From Pantoea anthophila (GTDB lineage: Bacteria > Pseudomonadota > Gammaproteobacteria > Enterobacterales > Enterobacteriaceae), in NCBI RefSeq assembly GCF_006494375.1, contig NZ_VHIZ01000008.1, positions 1 to 64,000 of the forward strand: 64,000 bases of DNA. The letters are read 5' to 3'. Each line of letters starts with the position of its first letter. The stretch's first letter is position 1. The notes below the pieces were generated by a model. That model was not told the origin of the DNA and made no database searches. It was given only the letters and a program-made list of their open reading frames with translations. A program made the translations under genes and the position numbers. This document shows positions 27,066-35,252 of the stretch, piece after piece.

Positions 27066-27665
27066 ATGAAAAACAGTTTATATAACCCTTATGTTACTGA
27101 ACCTATCCATCACGTTACGCGTAATGTCACGGGCATTTGCTATAGCGTGCCATATCTTCAGCAAAATCAGGACAGCCGCAATATACTTAATACAAACAAC
27201 ATTATTTCATTACACAACCAAATCGCTACTGAAGCAGCATTAATGATTGTTCCGGTAGAAGACTTTCGGCTGCAGGGAATGATTGCGGTTCCGGATGCTT
27301 ATTCTCATTTACAGGATGGGCGAATCAGAATTGGTATTAATTATACCAGTTTAGCCGCACACCACGCCTCACTGCTTGAATTAACAGAGAAATTTGATTT
27401 CTGGCTTTATGATTTTGCTCCGCCCGGTGCAGACTGGCGACTGCTGGAATCCTTTCCTTTTTCCGGGATTGTTTTAACCGAAGCGTTCTTTAATGACAAT
27501 TATGAAAAGTTTACCTTTCCTTTTTTCATGGCGACATTCCGTGAGAAAGGGGCCGAGGTGATCGTGCGAAGTCATACGCCGCCTTTAAGCGCTGAACAGT
27601 TTGCTGAGATAAATATTAGCGGCTGGCAACAGCAACGCTCGGACGGCGACCTGATTAGCTGCTGA
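27066..27665 (+). CDS. Degenerate EAL-domain protein, YdiV-like
   Basis: A 199-residue protein whose layout follows the EAL fold: IRIGINYTSL in place of the LSVNLS strand, FDFWLYDFAPPGADWRLLESFPFSGIVLTEAFF in the place of the DDFGTGYSSL...LKIDRSFV region, and GAEVIVRSH where AEGVET would stand (positions shown only to mark the match). The catalytic EAL and DDFG acids are mostly gone, so c-di-GMP hydrolysis is unlikely. Such proteins (YdiV-type) act by binding other regulators. ATG 27066 is preferred over TTG 27048. Composition is AT-richer than gcd next door. A remote match; moderate certainty. Confidence 0.5.
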   Translation: MKNSLYNPYVTEPIHHVTRNVTGICYSVPYLQQNQDSRNILNTNNIISLHNQIATEAALMIVPVEDFRLQGMIAVPDAYSHLQDGRIRIGINYTSLAAHHASLLELTEKFDFWLYDFAPPGADWRLLESFPFSGIVLTEAFFNDNYEKFTFPFFMATFREKGAEVIVRSHTPPLSAEQFAEINISGWQQQRSDGDLISC

Positions 27666-27686
27666 ACCACAAATCCTGCCCTCCGG

Positions 27687-27716
27687 CGTTAAGGGCACAC
27701 GGCGGTGCGCTTAACG
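27687..27716 (+). terminator. Hairpin downstream of the EAL-like gene
   Basis: CGTTAAG-GGCAC pairs with GTGC-GCTTAACG with one mismatch. No T run, so a weak terminator or stability element. It stands in the 276-bp gap before gcd. Confidence 0.4.
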
Positions 27717-27941
27717 TCCATTAATCCCCCATAAAATGTCGCATTACTTCATTTGTTAAGCGCTTTGAGCTAAAAAAATCAAACCTTGATCTAATTTTGC
27801 TATAACATTTAACACAAAGGGAGCGTCTGTCTTAGCGGAAGAGATTCTCAAGAACACCCTTAATCATTTGTACTTGATAACTGGAAACAGCCTATCTGGT
27901 TGTTTTCGTATGTTTTATGGCAACAAAACGAGGTCGATATC

Positions 27942-30332
27942 ATGGGGAAAAACTCCTCATCGTTTAGCGTAATTCGTTTCCTGACGATACTGTTCGCAGT
28001 ACTGACGGGCGCGTTTATGCTGATTGGCGGTGGCTGGTTAGCCGCTATTGGTGGTTCCTGGTATTACGTTTTCGGCGGTGTGGTTATGCTCATCACCGCT
28101 TATCTGCTTTCCCGCCGTAAAAGCACCGCGCTGGTTCTCTATGCGCTGCTGCTGATCGGCACCCTGATCTGGGGCGTGTGGGAAGTCGGGACGGACTTCT
28201 GGGCGCTGGCGCCACGCACCGATGTGCTGGTGATTTTTGGTGTCTGGCTGATCCTGCCGTTTGTCTATCGCAGCGTTAACGCCGGTAGCAAAGCAGCACT
28301 GGGTACCATGGCTGTGGCGCTGATTGCCAGTGCGGCCGTGCTGGCCTACGCGGTATTCAACGATCCGCAGGTCATTAACGGTTCTGTGCCGGAAACCGCT
28401 GACAATGCGCAGCAGGCTGCACCGCTGAGCAACATCCCGGATGCTGACTGGCCCGCTTATGCGCGCGATCAGCAGGGAACCCGTTTCTCGCCGCTGAAGC
28501 AGATTAACCACGAGAACGTAAAAGAGTTACAGGTTGCCTGGCAGTTCCAGACCGGCGACATGAAAACCCCTAACGATCCGGGCGAAATCACCGACGAAGT
28601 GACCCCGATTAAAATCCGCGACACCCTTTACCTCTGTTCGCCACACCAGATCCTGTTTGCGCTGGATGCGGCTACAGGTAAACAGAAGTGGAAGTTTGAT
28701 CCGGCCATGAAGGTGAATCCGACCTTCCAGCACGTGACCTGCCGCGGCGTCTCCTACCACGAAGTGCCGGCAGCCGCTGATGCAGCAAACAGCCAGCCTG
28801 CGCTCTGCTCACGTCGTATCTATTTACCGGTTAATGATGGTCGTCTGTTTGCACTGGACGCCGAAACCGGCGAACGCTGCCCGACATTTGGCGTTAACGG
28901 CGAGCTGGATCTGCAGCACAAGCAGCCTGTCACCACGCCGGGTCAGTATGAGCCGACCTCACCGCCGATCATTACCAACACCACCATCATCATGGCGGGT
29001 GCAGTTACCGATAACTACTCAACCCGCGAGCCTTCCGGCGTGATTCGTGGCTTTGATGTAAATACCGGTAAACTGCTGTGGGTCTTTGATCCGGGTGCTA
29101 AAGATCCGAATGCCATCCCGGCTGATGAACACACCTTTACCCTGAATTCACCGAACTCATGGGCACCGGCGGTTTACGATCCGAAACTGGATACCGTTTA
29201 CCTGCCAATGGGCGTGAGCACACCGGACATCTGGGGCGGTAACCGCACACCAGAGCAGGAGCGTTACGCGAGCAGCGTGCTGGCGCTGAACGCCACCACC
29301 GGTAAGCTGGTCTGGTCTTATCAGACGGTGCATCACGACCTGTGGGATATGGATCTGCCGTCGCAGCCGACCCTGGCTGACATCACCGATAAAGATGGCA
29401 ACACCGTCCCGGTGATCTACGCACCGGCTAAAACCGGTAACATCTTCGTTCTGGATCGCCGCACCGGCAAGCCAGTGGTTCCGGCGCCAGAAACGCCAGT
29501 GCCACAGGGTGCCGCAAAAGGCGACCACGTTGCCGCCACGCAGCCTTACTCTGAGCTGACCTTCCGTCCGAAACAGAACCTCACGGACAAGGATATGTGG
29601 GGCGCGACGATGTTTGACCAGCTGGTGTGCCGCGTTATCTTCAAGCGTCTGCGCTATGAAGGTCCGTTCACGCCGCCATCTGAGCAGGGTACGCTGGTGT
29701 TCCCGGGCAACCTGGGTATGTTCGAATGGGGCGGTATCGCGGTCGATCCACATCGTCAGATTGCGATTGCTAACCCGATGGCGCTGCCGTTTGTCTCGAA
29801 ACTGGTTCCGCGAGGTCCGGGTAACCCGATTGAGCCGCCGAAAGGTGCAGAGGGTGGTTCAGGGACTGAAACCGGTATTCAGCCGCAGTATGGCGTGCCG
29901 TTTGGCGTCGAACTGAATCCGTTCCTCTCTCCGTTTGGTCTGCCATGCAAACAGCCAGCCTGGGGTTACATCTCCGCGGTGGATCTGAAGACCAACGACG
30001 TCGTGTGGAAACAGCGTATCGGTACCGTTCGTGACAGCTCACCGGTTCCGCTGCCGTTCAAAATGGGTATGCCGATGCTGGGTGGTCCAATCACCACCGC
30101 AGGTAAGGTATTCTTCATTGGTGCGACCGCCGATAACTACCTGCGCGCTTTCAGCACCGACACCGGCGAGCTGCTGTGGCAGGCACGTCTGCCAGCAGGC
30201 GGCCAGGCGACCCCGATGACCTATGAAGTGAATGGCAAGCAGTACGTTGTCATCGCAGCAGGCGGTCACGGTTCGTTTGGTACCAAGCTGGGCGACTATG
30301 TGATTGCCTACGCACTGCCAGACCAGAAGTAA
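27942..30332 (+). CDS. gcd: PQQ-dependent membrane glucose dehydrogenase
   Basis: A 796-residue quinoprotein, the same length as E. coli Gcd. Five N-terminal membrane helices (to about residue 150; for example LIWGVWEVGTDFWALAPRTD) anchor it in the inner membrane and reduce ubiquinone. The periplasmic beta-propeller binds PQQ and metal: WPAYARDQQGTRFSPL, YEPTSPPIITN, NSPNSWAPAVYD, HHDLWDMDLPSQPTL and GGQATPMTYEVNGKQYVVI. It oxidises glucose to gluconolactone outside the cytoplasm. ATG 27942 has GAGG before it. No pqq genes are in the window. Works with the gluconate dehydrogenase at 46150-49993. Confidence 0.97.
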   Translation: MGKNSSSFSVIRFLTILFAVLTGAFMLIGGGWLAAIGGSWYYVFGGVVMLITAYLLSRRKSTALVLYALLLIGTLIWGVWEVGTDFWALAPRTDVLVIFGVWLILPFVYRSVNAGSKAALGTMAVALIASAAVLAYAVFNDPQVINGSVPETADNAQQAAPLSNIPDADWPAYARDQQGTRFSPLKQINHENVKELQVAWQFQTGDMKTPNDPGEITDEVTPIKIRDTLYLCSPHQILFALDAATGKQKWKFDPAMKVNPTFQHVTCRGVSYHEVPAAADAANSQPALCSRRIYLPVNDGRLFALDAETGERCPTFGVNGELDLQHKQPVTTPGQYEPTSPPIITNTTIIMAGAVTDNYSTREPSGVIRGFDVNTGKLLWVFDPGAKDPNAIPADEHTFTLNSPNSWAPAVYDPKLDTVYLPMGVSTPDIWGGNRTPEQERYASSVLALNATTGKLVWSYQTVHHDLWDMDLPSQPTLADITDKDGNTVPVIYAPAKTGNIFVLDRRTGKPVVPAPETPVPQGAAKGDHVAATQPYSELTFRPKQNLTDKDMWGATMFDQLVCRVIFKRLRYEGPFTPPSEQGTLVFPGNLGMFEWGGIAVDPHRQIAIANPMALPFVSKLVPRGPGNPIEPPKGAEGGSGTETGIQPQYGVPFGVELNPFLSPFGLPCKQPAWGYISAVDLKTNDVVWKQRIGTVRDSSPVPLPFKMGMPMLGGPITTAGKVFFIGATADNYLRAFSTDTGELLWQARLPAGGQATPMTYEVNGKQYVVIAAGGHGSFGTKLGDYVIAYALPDQK

Positions 30333-30352
30333 TTCCTGCTTCGGTCAGTAAC

Positions 30353-30380
30353 AAAAGGCGGACTCCGGTCCGCCTTTTTT
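30353..30380. terminator. Bidirectional terminator after gcd
   Basis: AAAAGGCGGAC-TCCG-GTCCGCCTTTTTT; also covers the convergent MFS gene ending at 30388. Confidence 0.92.
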
Positions 30381-30387
30381 GATCGCG

Positions 30388-31599
30388 TTACTTTTTCATT
30401 TCGCGCCAGTTGAGCCATGCGCAGAAGAGCATCACCGCGCAGGTCGCCAGAAATACCGGCCGCATCCCGAACGTCCCGCCGACCACTCCACCGAACAGCG
30501 GACCGCTGACCTGACCCACATATTGTGCCGAAGTGGAATAACCGAGCATCCGTCCGACCTGCGAGCCTGGTACGTTATGACGGATAATCGCCGTGATGCA
30601 TGGCATCAGGCCGCCCAGCGCCATCCCCATCAGAAAGCGCAGCAGCACCAGCTGCCAGGCCGCCGTGATAAACGCCTGCGGGATCAGCAGCACGCCGCTC
30701 AGCAGTAATCCCCCTGTCAGAACCCGCCAGTGTCCGACGCGATCGGCCAGGCGACCGAGCCGCGGTGCCGCCAGCACCGTGCCCAGCGCGGCGGCGGACA
30801 TCACGATTCCGGCCATCAGGGTGATCTGATGTTCACCCTGAACAAACTCGCCGACGTAGAGCGTAATAATCGGTTCAATCGACATGCTGGCAAAAATCAG
30901 CAACATGCCGGAAAGCCACATCAGCCGCACCAGGCGGTGATTGACCGGCGGCTCTGCCAGCATCGGTGAAGGACGATCGCGGGCGGTGACGCTGGCACGC
31001 GGCTGCTCTCTGAGTAAAAAGGTGGTGGCGAGGAAGGCGAAAAAAATTACCGCGCCGGTCAGCCAGAAGGTCTGCCGGATGCCAATCAGCGGCGGCAGCA
31101 GGCCACCCAGCAGCGGCCCGACCACGTTGCCGGCCATAATGCCGGAGGAGAGGACGCCCAGCGCCCAGCCTGTCTGCGCTTTGGGCGTCTGCGCCGCCAC
31201 CAGAATGGTCGACCCCGACGCGTAGCCGCCCAGCAGCCCCGCCAGCAGACGCAGCGCCACCAGCTGCCAGGGCGCCGTCGCCATGCCAATCAGCGACATC
31301 GCAATCGCCATGCCGAGGCTGGCCCGAATCAGCATCAGCTTGCGACCGTAACGATCAGCCAGCCGACCCCACAGCGGTGCCGTCAGCGCGGCACTGAAAA
31401 AGGTCGCCCCATAGGCCAGGCCGGACCAGCGCGCAATGGCGGCGGGCTGCTCAACGCCAAGCTGCTGAACATAGAGCGGCAGAAAAGGCAGCAGCAGCGT
31501 CATCGCCACGATAGTGGTAAAAGATCCGACGACGCAGACCGCTAAATTACGTTTCCAGTGGTGAAACACTGCCGTTTCGGGTGAGTGTTGCATAGCCAT
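30388..31599 (-). CDS. MFS multidrug transporter, MdtG-like
   Basis: A 403-residue 12-helix transporter of the drug:proton antiporter-1 group with similarity to E. coli MdtG: WKRNLAVCVVGSF near the start, LPFLPLYVQQLGV, GRLADRYGRKLMLIRASLGM for motif A, and LGRLADRVGHWRVL in the second half. ATG 31599 has CAAGGGAT upstream; an earlier frame has no ribosome site. A LysR gene lies upstream on the same strand, 104 bp away, and may control it. Confidence 0.88.
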   Translation of the reverse strand: MAMQHSPETAVFHHWKRNLAVCVVGSFTTIVAMTLLLPFLPLYVQQLGVEQPAAIARWSGLAYGATFFSAALTAPLWGRLADRYGRKLMLIRASLGMAIAMSLIGMATAPWQLVALRLLAGLLGGYASGSTILVAAQTPKAQTGWALGVLSSGIMAGNVVGPLLGGLLPPLIGIRQTFWLTGAVIFFAFLATTFLLREQPRASVTARDRPSPMLAEPPVNHRLVRLMWLSGMLLIFASMSIEPIITLYVGEFVQGEHQITLMAGIVMSAAALGTVLAAPRLGRLADRVGHWRVLTGGLLLSGVLLIPQAFITAAWQLVLLRFLMGMALGGLMPCITAIIRHNVPGSQVGRMLGYSTSAQYVGQVSGPLFGGVVGGTFGMRPVFLATCAVMLFCAWLNWREMKK

Positions 31600-31703
31600 A
31601 TCCCTTGATTGATCAGGGATACAGGCTAACCAGGGCGGCGGGTTAACAACAGTCACGCCGCGATAGTTACTCTGTGGCGATGATTGTTGTCAGCAGGCAA
31701 CAA

Positions 31704-32600
31704 TCAGCCTGTGCTCAGCGCCGCAACCAGCGCATCGCTCAGCAGCGTGACGGGCGACGCCGTTTCCGGGGTGTCGTGCAGCAGCAGATAGCTTTGCAGA
31801 CGGTCCATCTGCCACTCCGGCAACAGCTGCTGAATATCACCCCGCCCGACGGCCTCCTGCGCCATGTAGGCGGGCAGATAGGCGATACCGCTGCCGGCCA
31901 GGGCCGCATTCAGCAGCGCCATGCTGTTATTGGCGCGAAAGCGACTGCGTACATCCAGCGCCAGCCGCTGCTTATCGCGGCGGAACGGCAGCGCAGCGGT
32001 GTGGGCCGGGCCATGAAACAGCAGAAGGTCGTGACGCGGCAGCATCCCGGGGTGAGTGATGGCCGGACGCTGTGCCAGATAAGCAGGCGCGGCATAGAGC
32101 CCCCAGTCGATATCACTCAGCAGCCGGAAGTTGCCCTGACGCGGTGCCCGGGATCGGATCACAATCGCCAGATCATCCTGATCGTCCAGCCGATCCTGGC
32201 TGCGATCGGTGAGATCGAGATCAACGTTGATATGCAGATGGCGGCGCAGAAAGCGATTAACGACAGGCACTACGCACTGACAGCCGAACGTGACGGGCGC
32301 CTGCAGCCTGACATGACCGGCGGCCTGCTGATGCAACTGCTGAACGAACGCCTCGGCGCGCTGCGCTTCCGCCAGCATACGGACACAATAGGGGTAGTAC
32401 GCCTGCCCCAGCTCGGTCAGCGCCAGCCGCCGGGTGGTGCGCTGCAGCAGCCGGATACCGAGCCTGAGTTCCAGCCGGGCGATCTCCCGGCTGACATGCG
32501 ATTTGGACCAGCCCAGTGCGCGGGCGGCCTCGCTGAAACTCTGTAACTCCACCACCCGTGCGAATACCAGCATGGCGGTTAAATTCGCGCCATTTTCCAT
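31704..32600 (-). CDS. LysR-family regulator
   Basis: A 298-residue LysR protein. HTH: MLVFARVVELQSFSEAARALGWSKSHVSREIARLE (about residues 10-44, quoted to mark the region), then LGIRLLQRTTRRLALTELG and the effector domain. It precedes the MdtG-like transporter on the same strand. Target and inducer unknown. Confidence 0.88.
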   Translation of the reverse strand: MENGANLTAMLVFARVVELQSFSEAARALGWSKSHVSREIARLELRLGIRLLQRTTRRLALTELGQAYYPYCVRMLAEAQRAEAFVQQLHQQAAGHVRLQAPVTFGCQCVVPVVNRFLRRHLHINVDLDLTDRSQDRLDDQDDLAIVIRSRAPRQGNFRLLSDIDWGLYAAPAYLAQRPAITHPGMLPRHDLLLFHGPAHTAALPFRRDKQRLALDVRSRFRANNSMALLNAALAGSGIAYLPAYMAQEAVGRGDIQQLLPEWQMDRLQSYLLLHDTPETASPVTLLSDALVAALSTG

Positions 32601-32767
32601 GTTTCCCGACTCCGACAGTAAGGGGATGCAGGCAACAAACTAGCATGTTCAGGCGGGATGACTGTGGGGAGGAGGTAAAAAAAACAGGGCGATAACAGGC
32701 GAAACGAGCGCAAAGCGCGGAGTGACCTTTCCGTCTGCCTGCCGTGACGGAAAGGCCTTGTCAGGCA

Positions 32768-33136
32768 TCAGCTGGCCATCGCCAGCGGGAACAGCAGTCG
32801 ATCCGGCTCGACGCGACGCTGGCGGCGCAACTGGCCCGGCGTCACCATAAAGTAATTTTTGAAGGTCCGGGTGTAGGCCTGCTGGGTATCAAAGCCGTAG
32901 TTCATCGCCACCTGCAGAATCGCTTCGTTGCTGCTCAGTAGCGTGAGCGCCGACTCCGTCAGGCGACGCTGACGGATATATTCTGCCAGGGAAAAGCCGG
33001 TGTGCTGGCGAAACAGGCGTTGCAGATGCCAGCGCGAATAGCCTGAGCGGCGCGCCACCTCATCCAGATGCAGATCGTGTCCTAAGTTGTTCTCTATCCA
33101 GTCCAGCAGACTCCGAATAAACTCGCGCTGATTCAT
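32768..33136 (-). CDS. Small AraC-family regulator, SoxS/RamA-like
   Basis: A 122-residue protein consisting only of the two-HTH DNA-binding domain, like MarA, SoxS and RamA. LDEVARRSGYSRWHLQRLFRQHTGFSLAEYIRQRRL is the first HTH with linker (residues about 24-59), and ILQVAMNYGFDTQQAYTRTFKNYFMVTPGQLR the second (about 73-104). With no effector domain, activity is usually set by its own level. Its upstream region carries three 11-bp direct repeats. Which of the family it equals cannot be decided by eye. Confidence 0.88.
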   Translation of the reverse strand: MNQREFIRSLLDWIENNLGHDLHLDEVARRSGYSRWHLQRLFRQHTGFSLAEYIRQRRLTESALTLLSSNEAILQVAMNYGFDTQQAYTRTFKNYFMVTPGQLRRQRRVEPDRLLFPLAMAS

Positions 33137-33197
33137 GGTTCCTCCTGTTCAAGCTGATGTGCAGTGGAACCACTCTACCCGCTAAAATTTATCCCTT

Positions 33198-33230
33198 AAT
33201 TAGCAGAAAATTAGCGCAGAATTAGCAAGG
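33198..33230. repeat. Three 11-bp direct repeats upstream of the AraC gene
   Basis: AATTAGCAGAA, AATTAGCGCAG and AATTAGCAAGG follow each other without gaps at one helical turn each, about 65 bp upstream of the AraC start. The phasing puts AATTAGC on one DNA face, fitting a cooperative regulator site. Confidence 0.6.
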
Positions 33231-33413
33231 GGTGAAATGGAGGTGAGAGGGTGTGGCCAGCGGGGGCTTTGAGTAAAAATCTGTCGTGAGATTACTGTTA
33301 GAAAAGAGAGGCATTTAAAACTCATTTAGTCAGCAGCTTTTATTACATTCCTGTTTTATTAATTTTTTATATCAAAACAGGAGCCGAAGCCCCTGCACAT
33401 CTAATCTCTACAC

Positions 33414-33632
33414 TTAAGTTTTTTTACAGCTGCCAGATGCACTGAAAAACCTTGAGCACAAAAAAATAGTCAGTTTAACAAACGTAGTCAGTGTAGCGAT
33501 TGTAACGACCATTTTTGATGCATTTTCTGGCATAGCATACCAGCCTTCATACGAAACGCCTGCGCCACTCAAAAACATTGCGCCCACTAATATGCTAACC
33601 AATATAGATAGATAGCGTACTATTTTTTGCAT
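33414..33632 (-). CDS. Probable microcin immunity protein
   Basis: A 72-residue hydrophobic protein with two likely membrane helices (about 6-26, YLSILVSILVGAMFLSGAGV, and about 41-60) and a Cys-containing basic tail (CSRFFSASGSCKKT). Size and topology match class II microcin immunity proteins; Cvi for microcin V has 78 residues and two helices. ATG 33632 is preferred because GAGGG lies six bases before it; two ATGs up to 18 nt earlier lack a ribosome site. It lies directly downstream of the microcin-like gene on the same strand, in the same AT-rich DNA. No sequence relative recognised; the call rests on context and topology. Confidence 0.6.
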   Translation of the reverse strand: MQKIVRYLSILVSILVGAMFLSGAGVSYEGWYAMPENASKMVVTIATLTTFVKLTIFLCSRFFSASGSCKKT

Positions 33633-33668
33633 AAAACCCTCAGCCATCATTTATCATGAAGACTAATT

Positions 33669-34010
33669 TCACCAGGTGCATTGACCACCAATACTGTTAC
33701 CAGCATTGTAGTTTCCAGAATTATTAAAACACGAACCAATACCACCACCAATCGCACTTGCCACAGCTGAGCCCGGACCACCTACTGAACCACTAATCAT
33801 CCCACCGAGGATGCCATTGAGACAGCCCACCATTTCAGGATGTGCAGCCACAACCTGAATTACGCCATTACTTGGACCAAACAGATTACCGGATTGACTG
33901 GACTTATTACCATGCTGACTGGCATAAGCTGATGCCCCAGCATAGGCAGGGTCGTATGCACCGCTTGCACCAGTAACCAAAAGCAAATGACTATTTTCTA
34001 AGATCTTCAT
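33669..34010 (-). CDS. Class II microcin-like bacteriocin precursor
   Basis: A 113-residue precursor. Residues 1-15, MKILENSHLLLVTGA, match the double-glycine-type leader of class II microcins (M-K/R-x-L...L-x-V-S/T-G-G/A) with cleavage expected after Gly14-Ala15. The mature 98 residues are very rich in Gly, Ser, Ala and Asn, with a hydrophobic GILGGMISGSVGG...AIGGGIG stretch and three Cys (63, 94, 111), ending QCTW, like pore-forming microcin V. AAGGAG sits before ATG 34010, and a good sigma70 promoter lies upstream. The exporter (CvaA/CvaB type) is not in this window. I recognise no close relative. Confidence 0.7.
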   Translation of the reverse strand: MKILENSHLLLVTGASGAYDPAYAGASAYASQHGNKSSQSGNLFGPSNGVIQVVAAHPEMVGCLNGILGGMISGSVGGPGSAVASAIGGGIGSCFNNSGNYNAGNSIGGQCTW

Positions 34011-34592
34011 TTAACAAACTCCTTCTGTTTTTTATTAATGGCAAACCCTGTTGCCAGAAATTTATATCAATTAAATATTCCATGTGCAAAGAGTTATTAC
34101 CCTTATTAAAATTTATAAAATAAATTTCCTTATCAAAGAGATGGGTGAAAAAAGATGTCATTTCTTGTTATTTCTTCCCAGATCATCCTGATAAAATATT
34201 AATATTTATCTCTTTATGTGACATAAGGCACAATTAATTTTCAGAGTTAATTTCTATTGCATAATTTTAACATCTATCTACTCAGGAATAACCTTACTAA
34301 CATAGAGCCCGTATCTGATAAAAATCATTTCTATTCTGAATTAGTCATACAACAGTTAAATAGCATTATTCACGTCTGAAAAGGGTAGTATTGACCTAAT
34401 GATAAAAGCGTCAAAATTTTCGTCCTCAGGCCAGTGGTTTTACTCTCGTTTACTATGAAAAATGCGGATAGAGTTCTGATGAAGCACTGCAGATGCAGCC
34501 AGCGCGGCGACAGCGGGAAGTGTGAAGGCGGATAATTCTGGCCTAACAATTGATGAGTAAACTCTCTCCCATCTTTGCAGAGGAGATCAGCC
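34011..34592. other. AT-rich control region between microcin and two-component genes
   Basis: 582 bp, strongly AT-rich to about 34400 and then GC-typical. The left part holds the microcin promoter. GATAAAAATCATTTCTATT near 34317 is only loosely like a Fur box, so I do not claim iron control. A frame on the minus strand at 34370-34705 runs into the response regulator and is a shadow. Confidence 0.45.
34061..34089 (-). promoter_or_regulatory. Sigma70 promoter of the microcin operon
   Basis: On the minus strand TTGCAC (34089-34084) and TATAAA (34066-34061) are exactly 17 bp apart, about 50 bp before the microcin start. The 5' leader holds a small hairpin GGCAA/TTGCC (34040-34055). Confidence 0.6.
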
Positions 34593-35252
34593 ATGCGCGT
34601 GTTACTGGTTGAAGATGATGAAATGATCGGCGCAAACCTGCAGCAGGCACTGGAGGGCGCGGGCTGGTCGGTGGACTGGGTGCGCGATGGCGTCTTTGCC
34701 CACAATGCCTGGAGCGAAGGCGGCTACAGCTGCGTGCTGCTCGATCTCGGCTTACCCCGCGATGACGGGTTACAGGTGCTGCGCCGGGCGCGCGGGCGCG
34801 GCGACTCCACGCCCGTGCTGATTCTGACTGCCCGCGACACGGTGGCGCAGCGCATTCAGGGGCTCGACAGCGGCGCTGACGACTACCTGCTTAAACCGTT
34901 CGACCTCCAGGAAGTGATGGCCCGGATGCGCGCCATTACCCGACGCCGCCACGGCGCGGCAGATTCGGTGCTGGGCAGCGGGGATGTTCAGCTGGATATG
35001 ATGACCCGCGAAGTGCTCTACAAGGGTCAGCGCGAGCAGCTGACCGCGCGCGAGTATGCCCTGCTCTACGCCCTGCTGGAGCGGCCCGGTGCCATTCTGT
35101 CGCGCGAGCAGCTGGAAAACCGCATCTATGGCTGGGGCGATGAAGTCAGCAGCAATGCGGTGGATGTCCTGATTCACGGCATGCGCCGCAAGCTGGATAA
35201 CGATGTGATCCGCAACGTGCGTGGCCTGGGCTGGCGGGTTCCGGCCATATGA
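34593..35252 (+). CDS. OmpR-family response regulator
   Basis: A 219-residue regulator. The receiver domain has acidic EDD at 7-9, phosphoacceptor Asp51 in VLLDLGLP, and Lys101 in YLLKPF. The C-terminal winged helix includes LTAREYALLYALLERPGAILSREQLENRIYGWGDEVSSNAVDVLIHGMRRKL (about 150-200, named to mark the domain). It looks like the QseB/PmrA branch. ATG 34593 has GAGGAGATC upstream. It overlaps the kinase gene by 4 bp. Confidence 0.92.
   Translation: MRVLLVEDDEMIGANLQQALEGAGWSVDWVRDGVFAHNAWSEGGYSCVLLDLGLPRDDGLQVLRRARGRGDSTPVLILTARDTVAQRIQGLDSGADDYLLKPFDLQEVMARMRAITRRRHGAADSVLGSGDVQLDMMTREVLYKGQREQLTAREYALLYALLERPGAILSREQLENRIYGWGDEVSSNAVDVLIHGMRRKLDNDVIRNVRGLGWRVPAI

Noticed and set aside
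34310..34335. Fur box upstream of the microcin
   Set aside because: Only loosely similar to the consensus and far from the promoter.
34370..34705. 111-codon minus-strand frame near the microcin
   Set aside because: Runs into the response-regulator gene in antisense; sequence looks like translated noise.
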